Below are positions 25,716 to 33,457 of a stretch of DNA of 42,722 bases, piece by piece. The translations under genes were made by a program, and so were the position numbers. This DNA comes from an uncultured Alphaproteobacteria bacterium (lineage in GTDB: Bacteria; Pseudomonadota; Alphaproteobacteria; Rhizobiales; Aestuariivirgaceae), in NCBI GenBank assembly GCA_937872985.1, contig CALMUW010000029.1, positions 1-42,722 on the forward strand. The letters run 5' to 3'. Numbering within the stretch: the stretch's first letter is position 1; each line of letters starts with the position of its first letter. The notes under the pieces were generated by a model. It worked only from the letters and a program-made list of their open reading frames with translations. It made no database searches and had not been told where the DNA came from.

Positions 25716-25988
25716 TTATAGCCCGCCTGCCTCCGCCATGAGGTGGCGGACCCAACGGGCAAAGCCCCAGCAGGCGGGCACGCCCAAGGGCACGCTGGCG
25801 ATGAGAGCCGCAGTGGGGGAGATGGCCGGAAGGCCAAGTGATTGCCCCAGCAGTCCGAGCAGGAAGAGGTTGATGGCCACGGCGGCCATGGCGAAGGGAT
25901 AAAGCAGGATCATGAGACGCGACAGGCGCGGCAGGCGCTTCTGCCGCTCCTGTGGTTCATGCGACGAGGATTTATCCGATGTCGTCAT
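25716..25988 (-). CDS. Small two-span membrane protein of unknown function
   Basis: I do not recognise a family. The 90-residue frame starts with a charged, lysine/arginine-rich cytosolic stretch to about residue 22, has two hydrophobic segments (about 26-49 and 55-75) and ends in a short charged tail. It is divergent from norC, with 211 bp between the two starts; an FNR/NNR box lies 134 bp upstream of its ATG and could serve both directions. Conservation beside nor genes would support a link to NO reduction; without a search it stays hypothetical. Codon use is like the neighbours. Confidence 0.55.
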   Translation of the reverse strand: MTTSDKSSSHEPQERQKRLPRLSRLMILLYPFAMAAVAINLFLLGLLGQSLGLPAISPTAALIASVPLGVPACWGFARWVRHLMAEAGGL

Positions 25989-26121
25989 GGTCCTTCGGGG
26001 CCAACCTTGTGATCACGCCGCCTTGCAACGATAGCAAGCCGTGACCATGCGCCGCCCGCGCCCGACAGCCCACCGGCGACTTGTCTCGTCAGCAATTAAC
26101 CAGCGCAGGGCCGGAAAAGTT

Positions 26122-26135
26122 TTGACTTTGGTCAA
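26122..26135. promoter_or_regulatory. FNR/NNR-type box upstream of norC
   Basis: TTGACTTTGGTCAA has perfect TTGAC-N4-GTCAA half sites, the form used by FNR and NO-sensing NnrR/DNR regulators. Its centre is about 71 bp before the norC ATG, fitting activation from near -41.5 with a start site around 26170. Confidence 0.8.
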
Positions 26136-26199
26136 GGCGAGCTGAGCGCCGGACAGATTGTTTCATTTTTGTCGTCAATCGTCCCGAAAGGAAGACGCT

Positions 26200-26655
26200 A
26201 TGCGTGAAGTCATGACCAAGAGCATGGCTCGCAATATTTTCTACGGCGGGTCCCTGTTCTTCCTCATCATCTTTGTCGGGCTCACCGCCCACAGCCACGG
26301 CTACATCGTCAGCAAATCAACCAATGCCGAAACCCTGACCCCCGCCGTAGTGGCAGGCAAGCGCATCTGGGAGGAGAAGGGCTGTATCAACTGCCACACC
26401 ATTCTGGGCGAGGGCGCCTATTTCGCGCCGGAACTTTCCAACGTCATGACCCGCTGGGGCATTGCTCCAGGCGATCATCAGGCAGCCAAGGATGCCCTGT
26501 CGGGCTGGATGAACTCCATGCCATCCGGCACGGTGGGCCGCCGCCAGATGCCGCACTTCATTCTTGATGACACGGAATTCCAGAACCTCGCCGATTTCCT
26601 GCTCTGGGTCGACACCATCGACGCGCAGGGCTGGCCGCCGAACAACGCAGGCTGA
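26200..26655 (+). CDS. norC: Nitric oxide reductase subunit C (cytochrome c)
   Basis: A 151-residue membrane-anchored c-type cytochrome. One N-terminal span (about residues 13-32) anchors it to the inner membrane; the heme site GCINCHTILGEGAYFAPEL has C62, C65 and H66, and the axial methionine is in RRQMPHF. It passes electrons from cytochrome c or cupredoxin to NorB. GAAAGGAAG precedes the ATG at 26200; an in-frame ATG at 26158 is too far upstream and overlaps the likely promoter. It begins norCBQDEF under an FNR/NNR box. Confidence 0.95.
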   Translation: MREVMTKSMARNIFYGGSLFFLIIFVGLTAHSHGYIVSKSTNAETLTPAVVAGKRIWEEKGCINCHTILGEGAYFAPELSNVMTRWGIAPGDHQAAKDALSGWMNSMPSGTVGRRQMPHFILDDTEFQNLADFLLWVDTIDAQGWPPNNAG

Positions 26656-26670
26656 AGCTGGAGATATGCC

Positions 26671-28047
26671 ATGAAATATCAAACCCAGAAAATCGCCATG
26701 GTCTATATGACGGTGGCTCTGGCCCTGTTCGCTGTGCAGGTGAGCATGGGGCTCGTCATCGGCTGGGTCTATGTCCAGCCCAATTTCCTGTCCGAGCTTC
26801 TGCCCTTCAACGTGGGCCGCATGCTGCATACCAATGCGCTCATCGTCTGGCTGATCACCGGCTTCATGGGCGCGGCCTATTTCCTGCTGCCGGAAGAAAG
26901 CGAGCGCGAAATCCATTCGCCGACACTGGCCTATGTGCAACTCGCCATTCTCGTGCTCGGCACGCTGGGCGCGGTCGTCACCTATGCCTTCAACCTGTTC
27001 GAGGGCAATGTGCTGCTGGGCAAGGAAGGCCGCGAGTTCCTGGAGCAACCCCTGTGGGTGAAACTTGGCATCGTGGTGGCCGCTCTCATTTTCCTGTTCA
27101 ACGTCACCATGACGGTGCTGAAGGGGCGCAAGACCGCCATTACCAACATCCTGCTGCTGGGCCTCTGGGGGCTTGCCCTGCTCTTCCTCTTTGCCTTCTA
27201 CAATCCGGGCAACCTCAGCCTCGACAAGCAATACTGGTGGTACGTGGTGCATCTCTGGGTTGAGGGCGTGTGGGAACTGATCATGGCGTCGATCCTGGCC
27301 TATCTCATGCTCAAGCTCACCGGGGTTGACCGCGAGGTGGTGGAAAAGTGGCTCTATGTCATCGTCGCGGCCTCGCTGTTCTCGGGCATCCTGGGCACCG
27401 GCCACCACTATTACTGGATCGGCACGCCCGCCTATTGGCAGTGGATCGGCTCCATCTTCTCGTCGCTGGAAGTCATTCCTTTCTTCGCCATGATGGCCTT
27501 CGCCTTTGTCATGGTATGGAAGGGTCGGCGTGACCATCCCAACAAGGCGGCCCTGCTCTGGTCTCTGGGCTGCGCCACGCTGGCCTTCTTCGGCGCGGGC
27601 GTGTGGGGCTTCCTGCACACCCTGCACGGGGTCAATTTCTATACCCACGGCACGCAGATTACCGCGGCGCACGGCCACCTGGCCTTCTTCGGCGCCTATG
27701 TGTCGCTGAACCTGGCCATCATATCCTATGCCTTTCCCATCCTGCGCGGGCGTGATCCCTATAACCAGGTTCTGAACATGGCCTCCTTCTGGCTCATGTC
27801 GGGCGGCATGGTCTTCATGACCTTCACGCTCACCTTCGCTGGCACGGTGCAGACCCATCTGCAACGTGTCCTGGGCATGAACTACATGGAGGTGCAGGAT
27901 CAACTCTGGATCTTCTACGTCATGCGCTTCGGCGCGGGCGTGGCCGTGGTGGTGGGCGCGCTTCTCTTTATCTATGCCATGGCCTTCCCGCGCCGTGAAA
28001 TCGTCGCCCCGGGCAAAGTGAGCCGTGGCGCAGTGGCGGCCGAGTGA
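26671..28047 (+). CDS. norB: Nitric oxide reductase subunit B (cNor)
   Basis: A 458-residue heme-copper oxidase superfamily subunit with about twelve spans that reduces 2 NO to N2O. Metal ligands are visible: RMLHTNALIVWL (low-spin heme His), HLWVEGVWELIMAS (His and the conserved Glu), LGTGHHYYWIG (FeB histidines), and AAHGHLAFFGAY near the C-terminal third (heme ligands). The presence of NorC and length under 500 residues place it in the cytochrome c-dependent cNor class rather than the quinol-dependent qNor. It starts 15 bp after norC and overlaps norQ by one base. Confidence 0.95.
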   Translation: MKYQTQKIAMVYMTVALALFAVQVSMGLVIGWVYVQPNFLSELLPFNVGRMLHTNALIVWLITGFMGAAYFLLPEESEREIHSPTLAYVQLAILVLGTLGAVVTYAFNLFEGNVLLGKEGREFLEQPLWVKLGIVVAALIFLFNVTMTVLKGRKTAITNILLLGLWGLALLFLFAFYNPGNLSLDKQYWWYVVHLWVEGVWELIMASILAYLMLKLTGVDREVVEKWLYVIVAASLFSGILGTGHHYYWIGTPAYWQWIGSIFSSLEVIPFFAMMAFAFVMVWKGRRDHPNKAALLWSLGCATLAFFGAGVWGFLHTLHGVNFYTHGTQITAAHGHLAFFGAYVSLNLAIISYAFPILRGRDPYNQVLNMASFWLMSGGMVFMTFTLTFAGTVQTHLQRVLGMNYMEVQDQLWIFYVMRFGAGVAVVVGALLFIYAMAFPRREIVAPGKVSRGAVAAE

Positions 28048-28877
28048 TGGACCGCTGCGTGACCGCGATGAAAAAAACAAACAGCAAGGCGAAGGGGGCG
28101 GCGGACGCCCCCTTTTATTTGCCGCAGGGCGATGAATGCGACGTCTTCGCCGCCGCGGCTGCAGCCAACCTGCCAGTGCTGCTCAAGGGGCCGACGGGCG
28201 TGGGCAAGACCCGCTTCGTCAGCCACATGGCGGCACAACTGGGCCGTCCGCTTTACACCGTGGCCTGCCATGACGATCTTTCGGCGGCCGATCTCATTGG
28301 CCGCTATCTCCTCAAGGGTGGCGAGACCGCCTGGGTCGATGGACCGCTGACGCGGGCGGTGCGGGAGGGCGCCGTCTGCTATCTCGACGAAGTGGTGGAG
28401 GCGCGCAAGGACGTGACCGTGGTGCTTCATCCGCTTACTGATGATCGTCGCATCCTGCCCATTGACCGGACGGGCGAAGAACTGGCCGCCGCGCCAGGCT
28501 TCATGCTGGTGGCCTCGTATAACCCCGGCTATCAGAATGTGCTGAAGACGTTGAAACCATCGACGCGCCAGCGCTTTGTGGCGCTGGAATTCGATTTCCC
28601 TGCGCCCGCCCATGAAATCAAGGTGGTCATGCAGGAGTCCGGCCTGGACGCGGCGCGGGTTTCCTCCCTGGTGCGGCTGGCGGGCAAGGTGCGCGCGCTC
28701 AAGGGCCAGGATCTGGAGGAGGGAGTTTCCACCCGCCTCGTGGTCTATGCCGCCACACTGATGGCGCGGGGCATGGGAGTGGAGCGCGCCATTGACGTCG
28801 CCATGATCGAACCGCTTTCCGACGATGACGACGTGAAGCGCGGGCTGCGTGACCTGGTCACCGCCGTCTTCGGGTAA
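28047..28877 (+). CDS. norQ: NorQ, MoxR-type AAA+ ATPase for NO reductase activation
   Basis: A 276-residue AAA+ protein with Walker A GPTGVGKTR near residue 49, Walker B AVCYLDEV near 115 and sensor-type SYNPGYQ near 158. With NorD it forms a chaperone that inserts non-heme iron into NorB. The ATG at 28047 overlaps the norB stop (TGATG); an ATG at 28068 is also possible and would remove seven residues without touching conserved parts. It is followed by norD after 6 bp. Confidence 0.93.
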   Translation: MDRCVTAMKKTNSKAKGAADAPFYLPQGDECDVFAAAAAANLPVLLKGPTGVGKTRFVSHMAAQLGRPLYTVACHDDLSAADLIGRYLLKGGETAWVDGPLTRAVREGAVCYLDEVVEARKDVTVVLHPLTDDRRILPIDRTGEELAAAPGFMLVASYNPGYQNVLKTLKPSTRQRFVALEFDFPAPAHEIKVVMQESGLDAARVSSLVRLAGKVRALKGQDLEEGVSTRLVVYAATLMARGMGVERAIDVAMIEPLSDDDDVKRGLRDLVTAVFG

Positions 28878-28883
28878 GCGCGG

Positions 28884-30830
28884 GTGAGCGGCCTCGACTT
28901 CGAACCCTGGGAACCCGAGGAAACCATCGGGAAGTTGTGGCATGCCCTCGCCAGCCGCCTGGACCGGCCAGCGGCGCATGAGGCGGCACGGGTTCATCTG
29001 CGTGACATGGCCGGGCGGCTCGCCGTGCTGTTCCGGGGCCTGGGGGGAGCGCCCGCCACGGAACTGCGTGCGGTCGCCGATGAGACGAGCCGCCACCGCC
29101 TGTCGTTCAAGCGCCGCCTGGGCACCGTGGTGGAAGCGGTGCCGCGCACCTCCTTCGATGGCGAGGCGCTGCGCCTGCCCGTATCGCTGGCCCTTTTCCC
29201 GGCGCGTGCGGCCAATGCCGCCGCCTATCTCTGGCTGGCGGCCTGCGCCGCCCTGGCCCCGGCTCCACCCCGCACCCCCGAAGATCCGCTGCAGGCCGAT
29301 CTCACCCGGCTGGCCAGCGCCGAAGCCATGGTGGCGGCAACCGTGGTGGCGGCACCGGGACTTGCCGGCCTCTACCGCGATCTCGCCGCTGCCCTCCTGG
29401 CGGATCGTCCGCGTCCCGGTCTGCCCACGGCGGAAGCCGCGGTGGAGGCCTTGATCCGCGCCGCCCTGGGCGATGCAGCCCCGCTGCCTGCGCTGGCGCG
29501 CGATTATCGCGCCGCCATGACTGAGGGACGGCTTGCCAACCTTGCCGCGCCGCGTGGCTATCGCCCGGCCCGACCCGTGGCCCTGTGGCCGGATATCCGG
29601 GGCCTGCGCCGCGCGGCCAAGGACACGGTTGAAACCCGGGCCGCCGACGCGACTCCCGAGGAAGCGGCTCAGGGGGATCGCATGCACCGGGCAAGGCGGC
29701 ACAAGGCCGATCTGGCCGAGCGGAACGACAGTTTCATCCTGCATAAGTTCGAGGCCATCCTGAGTTGGGCCGAATTTATCAACCTCAACCGCCGGGTCGA
29801 TGACGACGAAAACGACGACGCCAGGAAGGCTGCGGACGATCAGGAGGAACTGGGGCTGGGCCAGGTGTCCAAGGCACCTGCCACGCGTCTTAAGCTGCAC
29901 CTCGATCTCGCGCCCGAGGACGCCGACCGCGACCGGACCTCCGGACGCTTCATCTATCCCGAATGGGAAGCGCGCTCCGGCAGCTATCTGCCCGATCATT
30001 GCTGTGTCCTGGCAGGCGCGGCCGAGGCGGCGGGCACGCTGCCCGGTTTCCGCACCGATGCCAAGGCCGCCCGGCGGGTGCGCGCCGTGCGCCGCCAGTT
30101 CGAGGCGCTGCGGCCGGGCCGCGTCACCACCTCAGGCCACCTTGACGGCGACGCGCTTGACCTTGAGGCCACGGTGCGCGCCGCCGCCGACCTCAGCGCA
30201 GGCAGCAGGGCCAGTGATCGCATCTGGCGGCAGACGCGGCCGTTGAAACGCGATCTCGCCGTCTCCATCCTTCTCGATGTGTCGCGCTCCACCGAAAGCG
30301 CGGTTTCGGGCCGGCCGGTCATTGACATTGCGCGCGAGGCCCTGGCCGCCCTGGCCTGGGGGCTTGATGCCTGCGGTGATGATGTGGCGATCCATGCCTT
30401 CTCCTCGTTGAAGCGCCAGCGCGTCTACATGCTGGCCTGCAAGGACTTCGGCGAAGCCATGGGACCGGCGGTGGAAGCGCGCATCGCCGGATTGAAACCG
30501 GGCTTCTATACGCGCCTGGGAGCAGCCATCCGCCATGCCACCTGGGAGCTTTCCGGCCAGGCGCGCAAACGCCGCTTGCTGCTGGTGCTCACCGACGGCA
30601 AGCCCAACGACCTCGACCATTATGAGGGGCGGCACGGCATTGAGGACAGCCGCATGGCGGTGCGCGAGGCGCGGCGCATGGGCCATGCGGTCCACGGCAT
30701 CACCATCGACCGGGAGGGCAAGGCGTGGTTTTCCCGCATCTTCGGCAAGGGCGGCTTCTCCGTCATTGCCCAGCCGGAACGGCTGACCACGGCGCTGCCC
30801 GACATCTATCGACATCTCGTGGGGGCGTGA
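28884..30830 (+). CDS. norD: NorD, von Willebrand A-domain partner of NorQ
   Basis: A 648-residue protein with a long alanine-rich helical N-terminal part and a C-terminal vWA domain from about residue 455. The metal-ion-dependent adhesion site is visible as LLDVSRSTES (DxSxS), with VLTDGKPNDLDHY as the later aspartate motif. It works with NorQ in maturation of NorB. The start is GTG at 28884, 6 bp after the norQ stop; the end overlaps norE by one base. Length is normal for alphaproteobacterial NorD. Confidence 0.93.
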   Translation: MSGLDFEPWEPEETIGKLWHALASRLDRPAAHEAARVHLRDMAGRLAVLFRGLGGAPATELRAVADETSRHRLSFKRRLGTVVEAVPRTSFDGEALRLPVSLALFPARAANAAAYLWLAACAALAPAPPRTPEDPLQADLTRLASAEAMVAATVVAAPGLAGLYRDLAAALLADRPRPGLPTAEAAVEALIRAALGDAAPLPALARDYRAAMTEGRLANLAAPRGYRPARPVALWPDIRGLRRAAKDTVETRAADATPEEAAQGDRMHRARRHKADLAERNDSFILHKFEAILSWAEFINLNRRVDDDENDDARKAADDQEELGLGQVSKAPATRLKLHLDLAPEDADRDRTSGRFIYPEWEARSGSYLPDHCCVLAGAAEAAGTLPGFRTDAKAARRVRAVRRQFEALRPGRVTTSGHLDGDALDLEATVRAAADLSAGSRASDRIWRQTRPLKRDLAVSILLDVSRSTESAVSGRPVIDIAREALAALAWGLDACGDDVAIHAFSSLKRQRVYMLACKDFGEAMGPAVEARIAGLKPGFYTRLGAAIRHATWELSGQARKRRLLLVLTDGKPNDLDHYEGRHGIEDSRMAVREARRMGHAVHGITIDREGKAWFSRIFGKGGFSVIAQPERLTTALPDIYRHLVGA

Positions 30831-31408
30831 TGCAGATGACCACACCGGAGACCCCCGGGACGGAAGGACCGCCCGCGCTGCTCGACCAACTGCCGGGCGA
30901 GTTGCTCATGTGGGTGCTCATCATTTCGGAACTCCTGGTTTTTGGCGCTGGCCTCATCATCTTCCTTGCGCTGCGGCTGACCGACCCCGAAGGCTTTGCC
31001 GCCGCCCAGAGCCATCTGCACCGCGCTGGCGCGGGGTTGAACACGATCGTGCTGGTGACGTCCGGGTGGCTCGCCGCCTTGGCGGTGACGGCGGCGGAGG
31101 CGGAAAGGCGTGGACGGCTGCGTCTGCTGCTCGCGCTTGCCGCGCTGCTCGGCATCGTGTTCCTGGTGGTGAAGGGTTGGGAATATGCCGAACTGGCGCG
31201 GGCTGGCATCGGCTATGACAGCCATCGCTTTTTCAGCTTCTATTATTTATTGACCGGTTTCCATGCGGCGCATGTGGTGGCGGGTGTGGTTCTGCTCGGG
31301 CTGGTGGCGGGACTAGCCAGGCCGCGCGCGATGGAAACGGGTGCCGCCTTCTGGCACATGGTCGATCTCGTCTGGGTGCTGCTCTTTCCGGTGGTCTATC
31401 TGACATGA
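30830..31408 (+). CDS. norE: NorE, cytochrome oxidase subunit III-like
   Basis: A 192-residue protein with about five membrane spans matching COX3: LPGELLMWVLIISELLVFGAG near residue 25, VKGWEYAELARAGI near 105, FFSFYYLLTGFHAAHVVAGV and FWHMVDLVWVLLFPVVYL at the end. It supports NO reductase activity but is not essential in known systems. ATG 30830 overlaps the norD stop by one base. Confidence 0.92.
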   Translation: MQMTTPETPGTEGPPALLDQLPGELLMWVLIISELLVFGAGLIIFLALRLTDPEGFAAAQSHLHRAGAGLNTIVLVTSGWLAALAVTAAEAERRGRLRLLLALAALLGIVFLVVKGWEYAELARAGIGYDSHRFFSFYYLLTGFHAAHVVAGVVLLGLVAGLARPRAMETGAAFWHMVDLVWVLLFPVVYLT

Positions 31409-31650
31409 CCGTCACCCGCGCCTGGCTCATTCTCCTGGCCCTCTCCGGCCTGTCGACGCTGGTCGCGGCCACGGGGCTTTCGGGCCGCTGGCTGGCGCTG
31501 GCGGTTCTGCCGCTTGCCTGGGGGAAGGCCCGCCTCATCCTCTACCGCTATCTGCGCCTGGCAGAGGCCCCGGCCATTGCCCGGGGCTTTGCATGGGTCT
31601 TGAGCCTGTACATGGTTCTGGCGGCGGCTCTTGCCATCTGGCCAATGTAG
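31405..31650 (+). CDS. norF: NorF small membrane protein
   Basis: An 81-residue protein with three hydrophobic segments and the ARLILYRYLRLAEAP stretch between them, resembling the COX4-like NorF family found after norE. It overlaps norE by four bases (ATGA). Its exact role is unsettled, though it is needed for full NO reductase activity in some species. Confidence 0.8.
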   Translation: MTVTRAWLILLALSGLSTLVAATGLSGRWLALAVLPLAWGKARLILYRYLRLAEAPAIARGFAWVLSLYMVLAAALAIWPM

Positions 31651-32065
31651 ACTCACGCCGGCAACAGGTCGGACGCCCATCATGAGATCGGCATGCCGAC
31701 GTTATCCCCTGCCGGGGAAATGCAGTAAATGGATGGCAGCTATTCGGAATTGAGAGGCCTGGGCGTGCCCGGTTGAGCGGCGCATGTCAAACTTGGTCCG
31801 CCCCGATGGTGCGATTTGTCTGGATGCCGTAACCAGCCAGGGTCTGAGCCTCTGCCATTTACCGTCTCCAACCCTCTGAATCCGTGCGACGAATCCATCA
31901 GCGACTGGGACCGCACCGCAAGACAGCGATCGGGCTGCAATCTCCTGATCCATGTCCATGGGCCTTCCGGCATCATGTCATCCTCACTGACCTTGTCATG
32001 GGCCGATCTTCGCCTTCGGCCCTGCCGCGACGAAAACACTTCTTGCCGAAAGTCGAGGGAGGTTT
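31651..32065. other. Intergenic region between norF and the Mrp-like operon
   Basis: About 415 bp without a supportable gene; the open frames across it lack hydrophobic pattern or family features. It contains a 12-bp perfect palindrome TCGGCATGCCGA at 31688-31699 and is likely to hold the nor operon's 3' end and the promoter of the next operon. No T-run terminator is visible and no clear hexamers could be placed. Confidence 0.5.
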
Positions 32066-32092
32066 ATGAATTCGTATATTCGAATGTTCTGA
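32066..32092 (+). CDS. Candidate leader peptide (8 codons)
   Basis: ATG at 32066 is preceded by GAGGGAGGTTT, the best ribosome site in this region, yet the frame encodes only MNSYIRMF before TGA. The stop lies 8 bases before a hairpin that hides the ribosome site of the next gene. A ribosome ending here would cover part of that hairpin, so a translational-coupling role is plausible. No runs of a single amino-acid codon suggest classical attenuation. Confidence 0.4.
   Translation: MNSYIRMF
32070..32085. promoter_or_regulatory. Inverted repeat ATTCG-N6-CGAAT in the leader
   Basis: ATTCGTATATTCGAAT has 5-bp arms around six bases, in a locally A/T-rich patch within the candidate leader frame. 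It is similar in style to ArsR-family operators, but the arms are short and part of a coding frame. Only a weak candidate. Confidence 0.3.
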
Positions 32093-32100
32093 GAAGGTCC

Positions 32101-32117
32101 GGCCCCGTCAAGGGGCC
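32101..32117 (+). promoter_or_regulatory. Hairpin hiding the mrpE ribosome-binding site
   Basis: GGCCCC-GTCAA-GGGGCC is a perfect 6-bp GC-only stem. Its 3' arm includes the AGGGG that serves as ribosome site for the GTG start at 32124. No T-run follows, so it is more likely a translation control element than a terminator. Confidence 0.55.
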
Positions 32118-32123
32118 TGCAAA

Positions 32124-32615
32124 GTGACGATGCGCCGCATCTTGCTTTTCGCTACTCTTTTGTCCTTTTGGCTCCTGCTGAACGGCTCACTCGCTCAAGA
32201 TGTTGTTCTCGCCGGACTGGTGGTTTCCGCCATCATCGCCCTGGCCTTTGACCCGGACATTTCCTTCCTGTCGGAATTCCGCGCCACGCCGAAGGCCTTC
32301 ATGGCCGCGCTGCTTTACATTCCCTTCTTCGCCAAGGAGCTGGTGAAGGCCAATCTCGATGTGGCGCGCATCGTCGCCAATCCTGCCCTGCCGCTCACCC
32401 CCGGCATCGTCAAGGTGCGCACCAGGCTGAAAAGCAGGACGGGGCGGGCGCTACTTGCCAATTCCATCACGCTCACTCCCGGCACGCTCACCGTCGAGAT
32501 GGAGGGAGAATATCTTTACATCCATTGGGTCCACGTCGAATCCGACAGCATCGAAGGCGCCACCCAGGCCATCGTTTCCGGCTTCGAACCCTATCTGGAG
32601 GCGATGTATGGTTGA
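32124..32615 (+). CDS. mrpE: MrpE/MnhE-family subunit (MbhA/MbsA-like)
   Basis: A 163-residue protein with two or three N-terminal membrane spans and a cytosolic tail, of the Na+/H+ antiporter subunit E family: LAQDVVLAGLVVSAIIALAF, ELVKANLDVARIVANPALPLTPGIV and NSITLTPGTLTVEMEGEYLYIHWV are typical. It starts an operon in which Mrp-type subunits are joined to complex I-like subunits. GTG 32124 has AGGGG eight bases upstream; ATG 32130 is an alternative. In Mrp and MBH complexes this subunit belongs to the ion-translocating membrane arm. It overlaps the next gene by 8 bases. Confidence 0.9.
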   Translation: MTMRRILLFATLLSFWLLLNGSLAQDVVLAGLVVSAIIALAFDPDISFLSEFRATPKAFMAALLYIPFFAKELVKANLDVARIVANPALPLTPGIVKVRTRLKSRTGRALLANSITLTPGTLTVEMEGEYLYIHWVHVESDSIEGATQAIVSGFEPYLEAMYG

Positions 32616-32868
32616 GGTCTTCATCCTCGCTGCGGCGGCCCTGGCGGGCGCGGGTTTCCTGCTGACGCTTTACCGTTTCCTCGTCGGCCCCAACGATGCC
32701 GACCGGGTCGTAGCCTTCGACGTTCTCACCATCATCATGATCACCGGCATCGCGCTCGTGGCCCTGGTGGAGGGGCGCGGCATCTATCTCGATGTCGCGG
32801 TGGTCTATGCGCTGCTCTCCTTCCTCGGGGTCATTGTGGTGGCGCGCTATCTGGAACGGGGGCTGTGA
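32608..32868 (+). CDS. mrpF: MrpF/MnhF-family subunit (MbhB-like)
   Basis: An 86-residue protein of three membrane spans with the family core LYRFLVGPNDADRVVAFDVLT and GRGIYLDVAVVYALLSFLGVI. It is a small subunit of the Mrp-type membrane module. ATG 32608 overlaps mrpE by 8 bases and its TGA overlaps the mrpG ATG by one base, so the three are translated as a coupled set. Confidence 0.92.
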   Translation: MVEVFILAAAALAGAGFLLTLYRFLVGPNDADRVVAFDVLTIIMITGIALVALVEGRGIYLDVAVVYALLSFLGVIVVARYLERGL

Positions 32869-33203
32869 TGGGTGCCCTGCGCGAAATCATCGGCGGCTTC
32901 CTGCTTCTCGGCGGCGCCATGTTCCTGTTTCTCGGCGGGCTTGGCCTCACCCGCATGCCTGATCTCTTCGACCGCATTCAGGCGGGCACCAAGGCCACCA
33001 CGCTCGGCACCATCCTGTCGCTGGCAGGCATCGGTGTGCTGCAACCCGCGTGGTGGCTGAAGCTCGCCATCATCGCCATCTTCGTGCTGTTCACCAATCC
33101 TCTGTCGTCGCAGGTGCTGGCGCGGGCTGCCCACCGCATCGGCACCCCGCGCGCGTCGATCACCACGGTGGACCGGTTGGCGGAAGACAAGGAGGAAGCG
33201 TGA
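32868..33203 (+). CDS. mrpG: MrpG/MnhG-family subunit (MbhC-like)
   Basis: A 111-residue, three-span protein with GGFLLLGGAMFLFLGGLGLTRMPDLFDRIQAGTKATTLGTIL and FVLFTNPLSSQVLARAAHRIG (segments of the MnhG family). It is part of the Mrp-like membrane arm. The ATG overlaps mrpF by one base and the TGA overlaps the following small subunit by one base. Confidence 0.92.
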   Translation: MGALREIIGGFLLLGGAMFLFLGGLGLTRMPDLFDRIQAGTKATTLGTILSLAGIGVLQPAWWLKLAIIAIFVLFTNPLSSQVLARAAHRIGTPRASITTVDRLAEDKEEA

Positions 33204-33457
33204 TGACCACCTTTTCCGTCGCGCTGACGGTCGTTCTCGCCATCGCCATGCTGGGCGCGGCGGTGCTCGCCATCACCGGCCGCAGCCTGCCCATCGCCAT
33301 ACTGGCGGCGGGTCTGGTCAGCCTCTTTGCCTCGGTGCTGTTCCTGCTTCTCGCCTCGCCCGACGTGGCCATGACGGAAGCGGCCATCGGCAGCGGCCTC
33401 ACCACTTTCCTGTTCTTCTTCATTCTGGGCCGGGTGCGCGGAGGCGAGAATGGTTAG
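33203..33457 (+). CDS. MbhD-like subunit (MrpA C-terminal DUF4040 domain as a separate protein)
   Basis: An 84-residue, three-span protein: LLLASPDVAMTEAAIGSGLTTFLFFFILG is the hallmark of the domain found inside the C-terminal part of large MrpA proteins, and as stand-alone MbhD in membrane-bound hydrogenase and sulfane reductase. The conserved Asp/Glu residues of this segment line the presumed ion path. A full-length MrpA (NuoL-like plus this domain) is absent from the operon, so this small form marks the system as Mbh/Mbs-like rather than a plain Mrp antiporter. It overlaps the next gene by 8 bases. Confidence 0.88.
   Translation: MTTFSVALTVVLAIAMLGAAVLAITGRSLPIAILAAGLVSLFASVLFLLLASPDVAMTEAAIGSGLTTFLFFFILGRVRGGENG

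Noticed and set aside
31816..32127. Possible 103-residue gene before mrpE
   Set aside because: No family features, no ribosome site at its start, irregular composition; its end merely overlaps the mrpE start.
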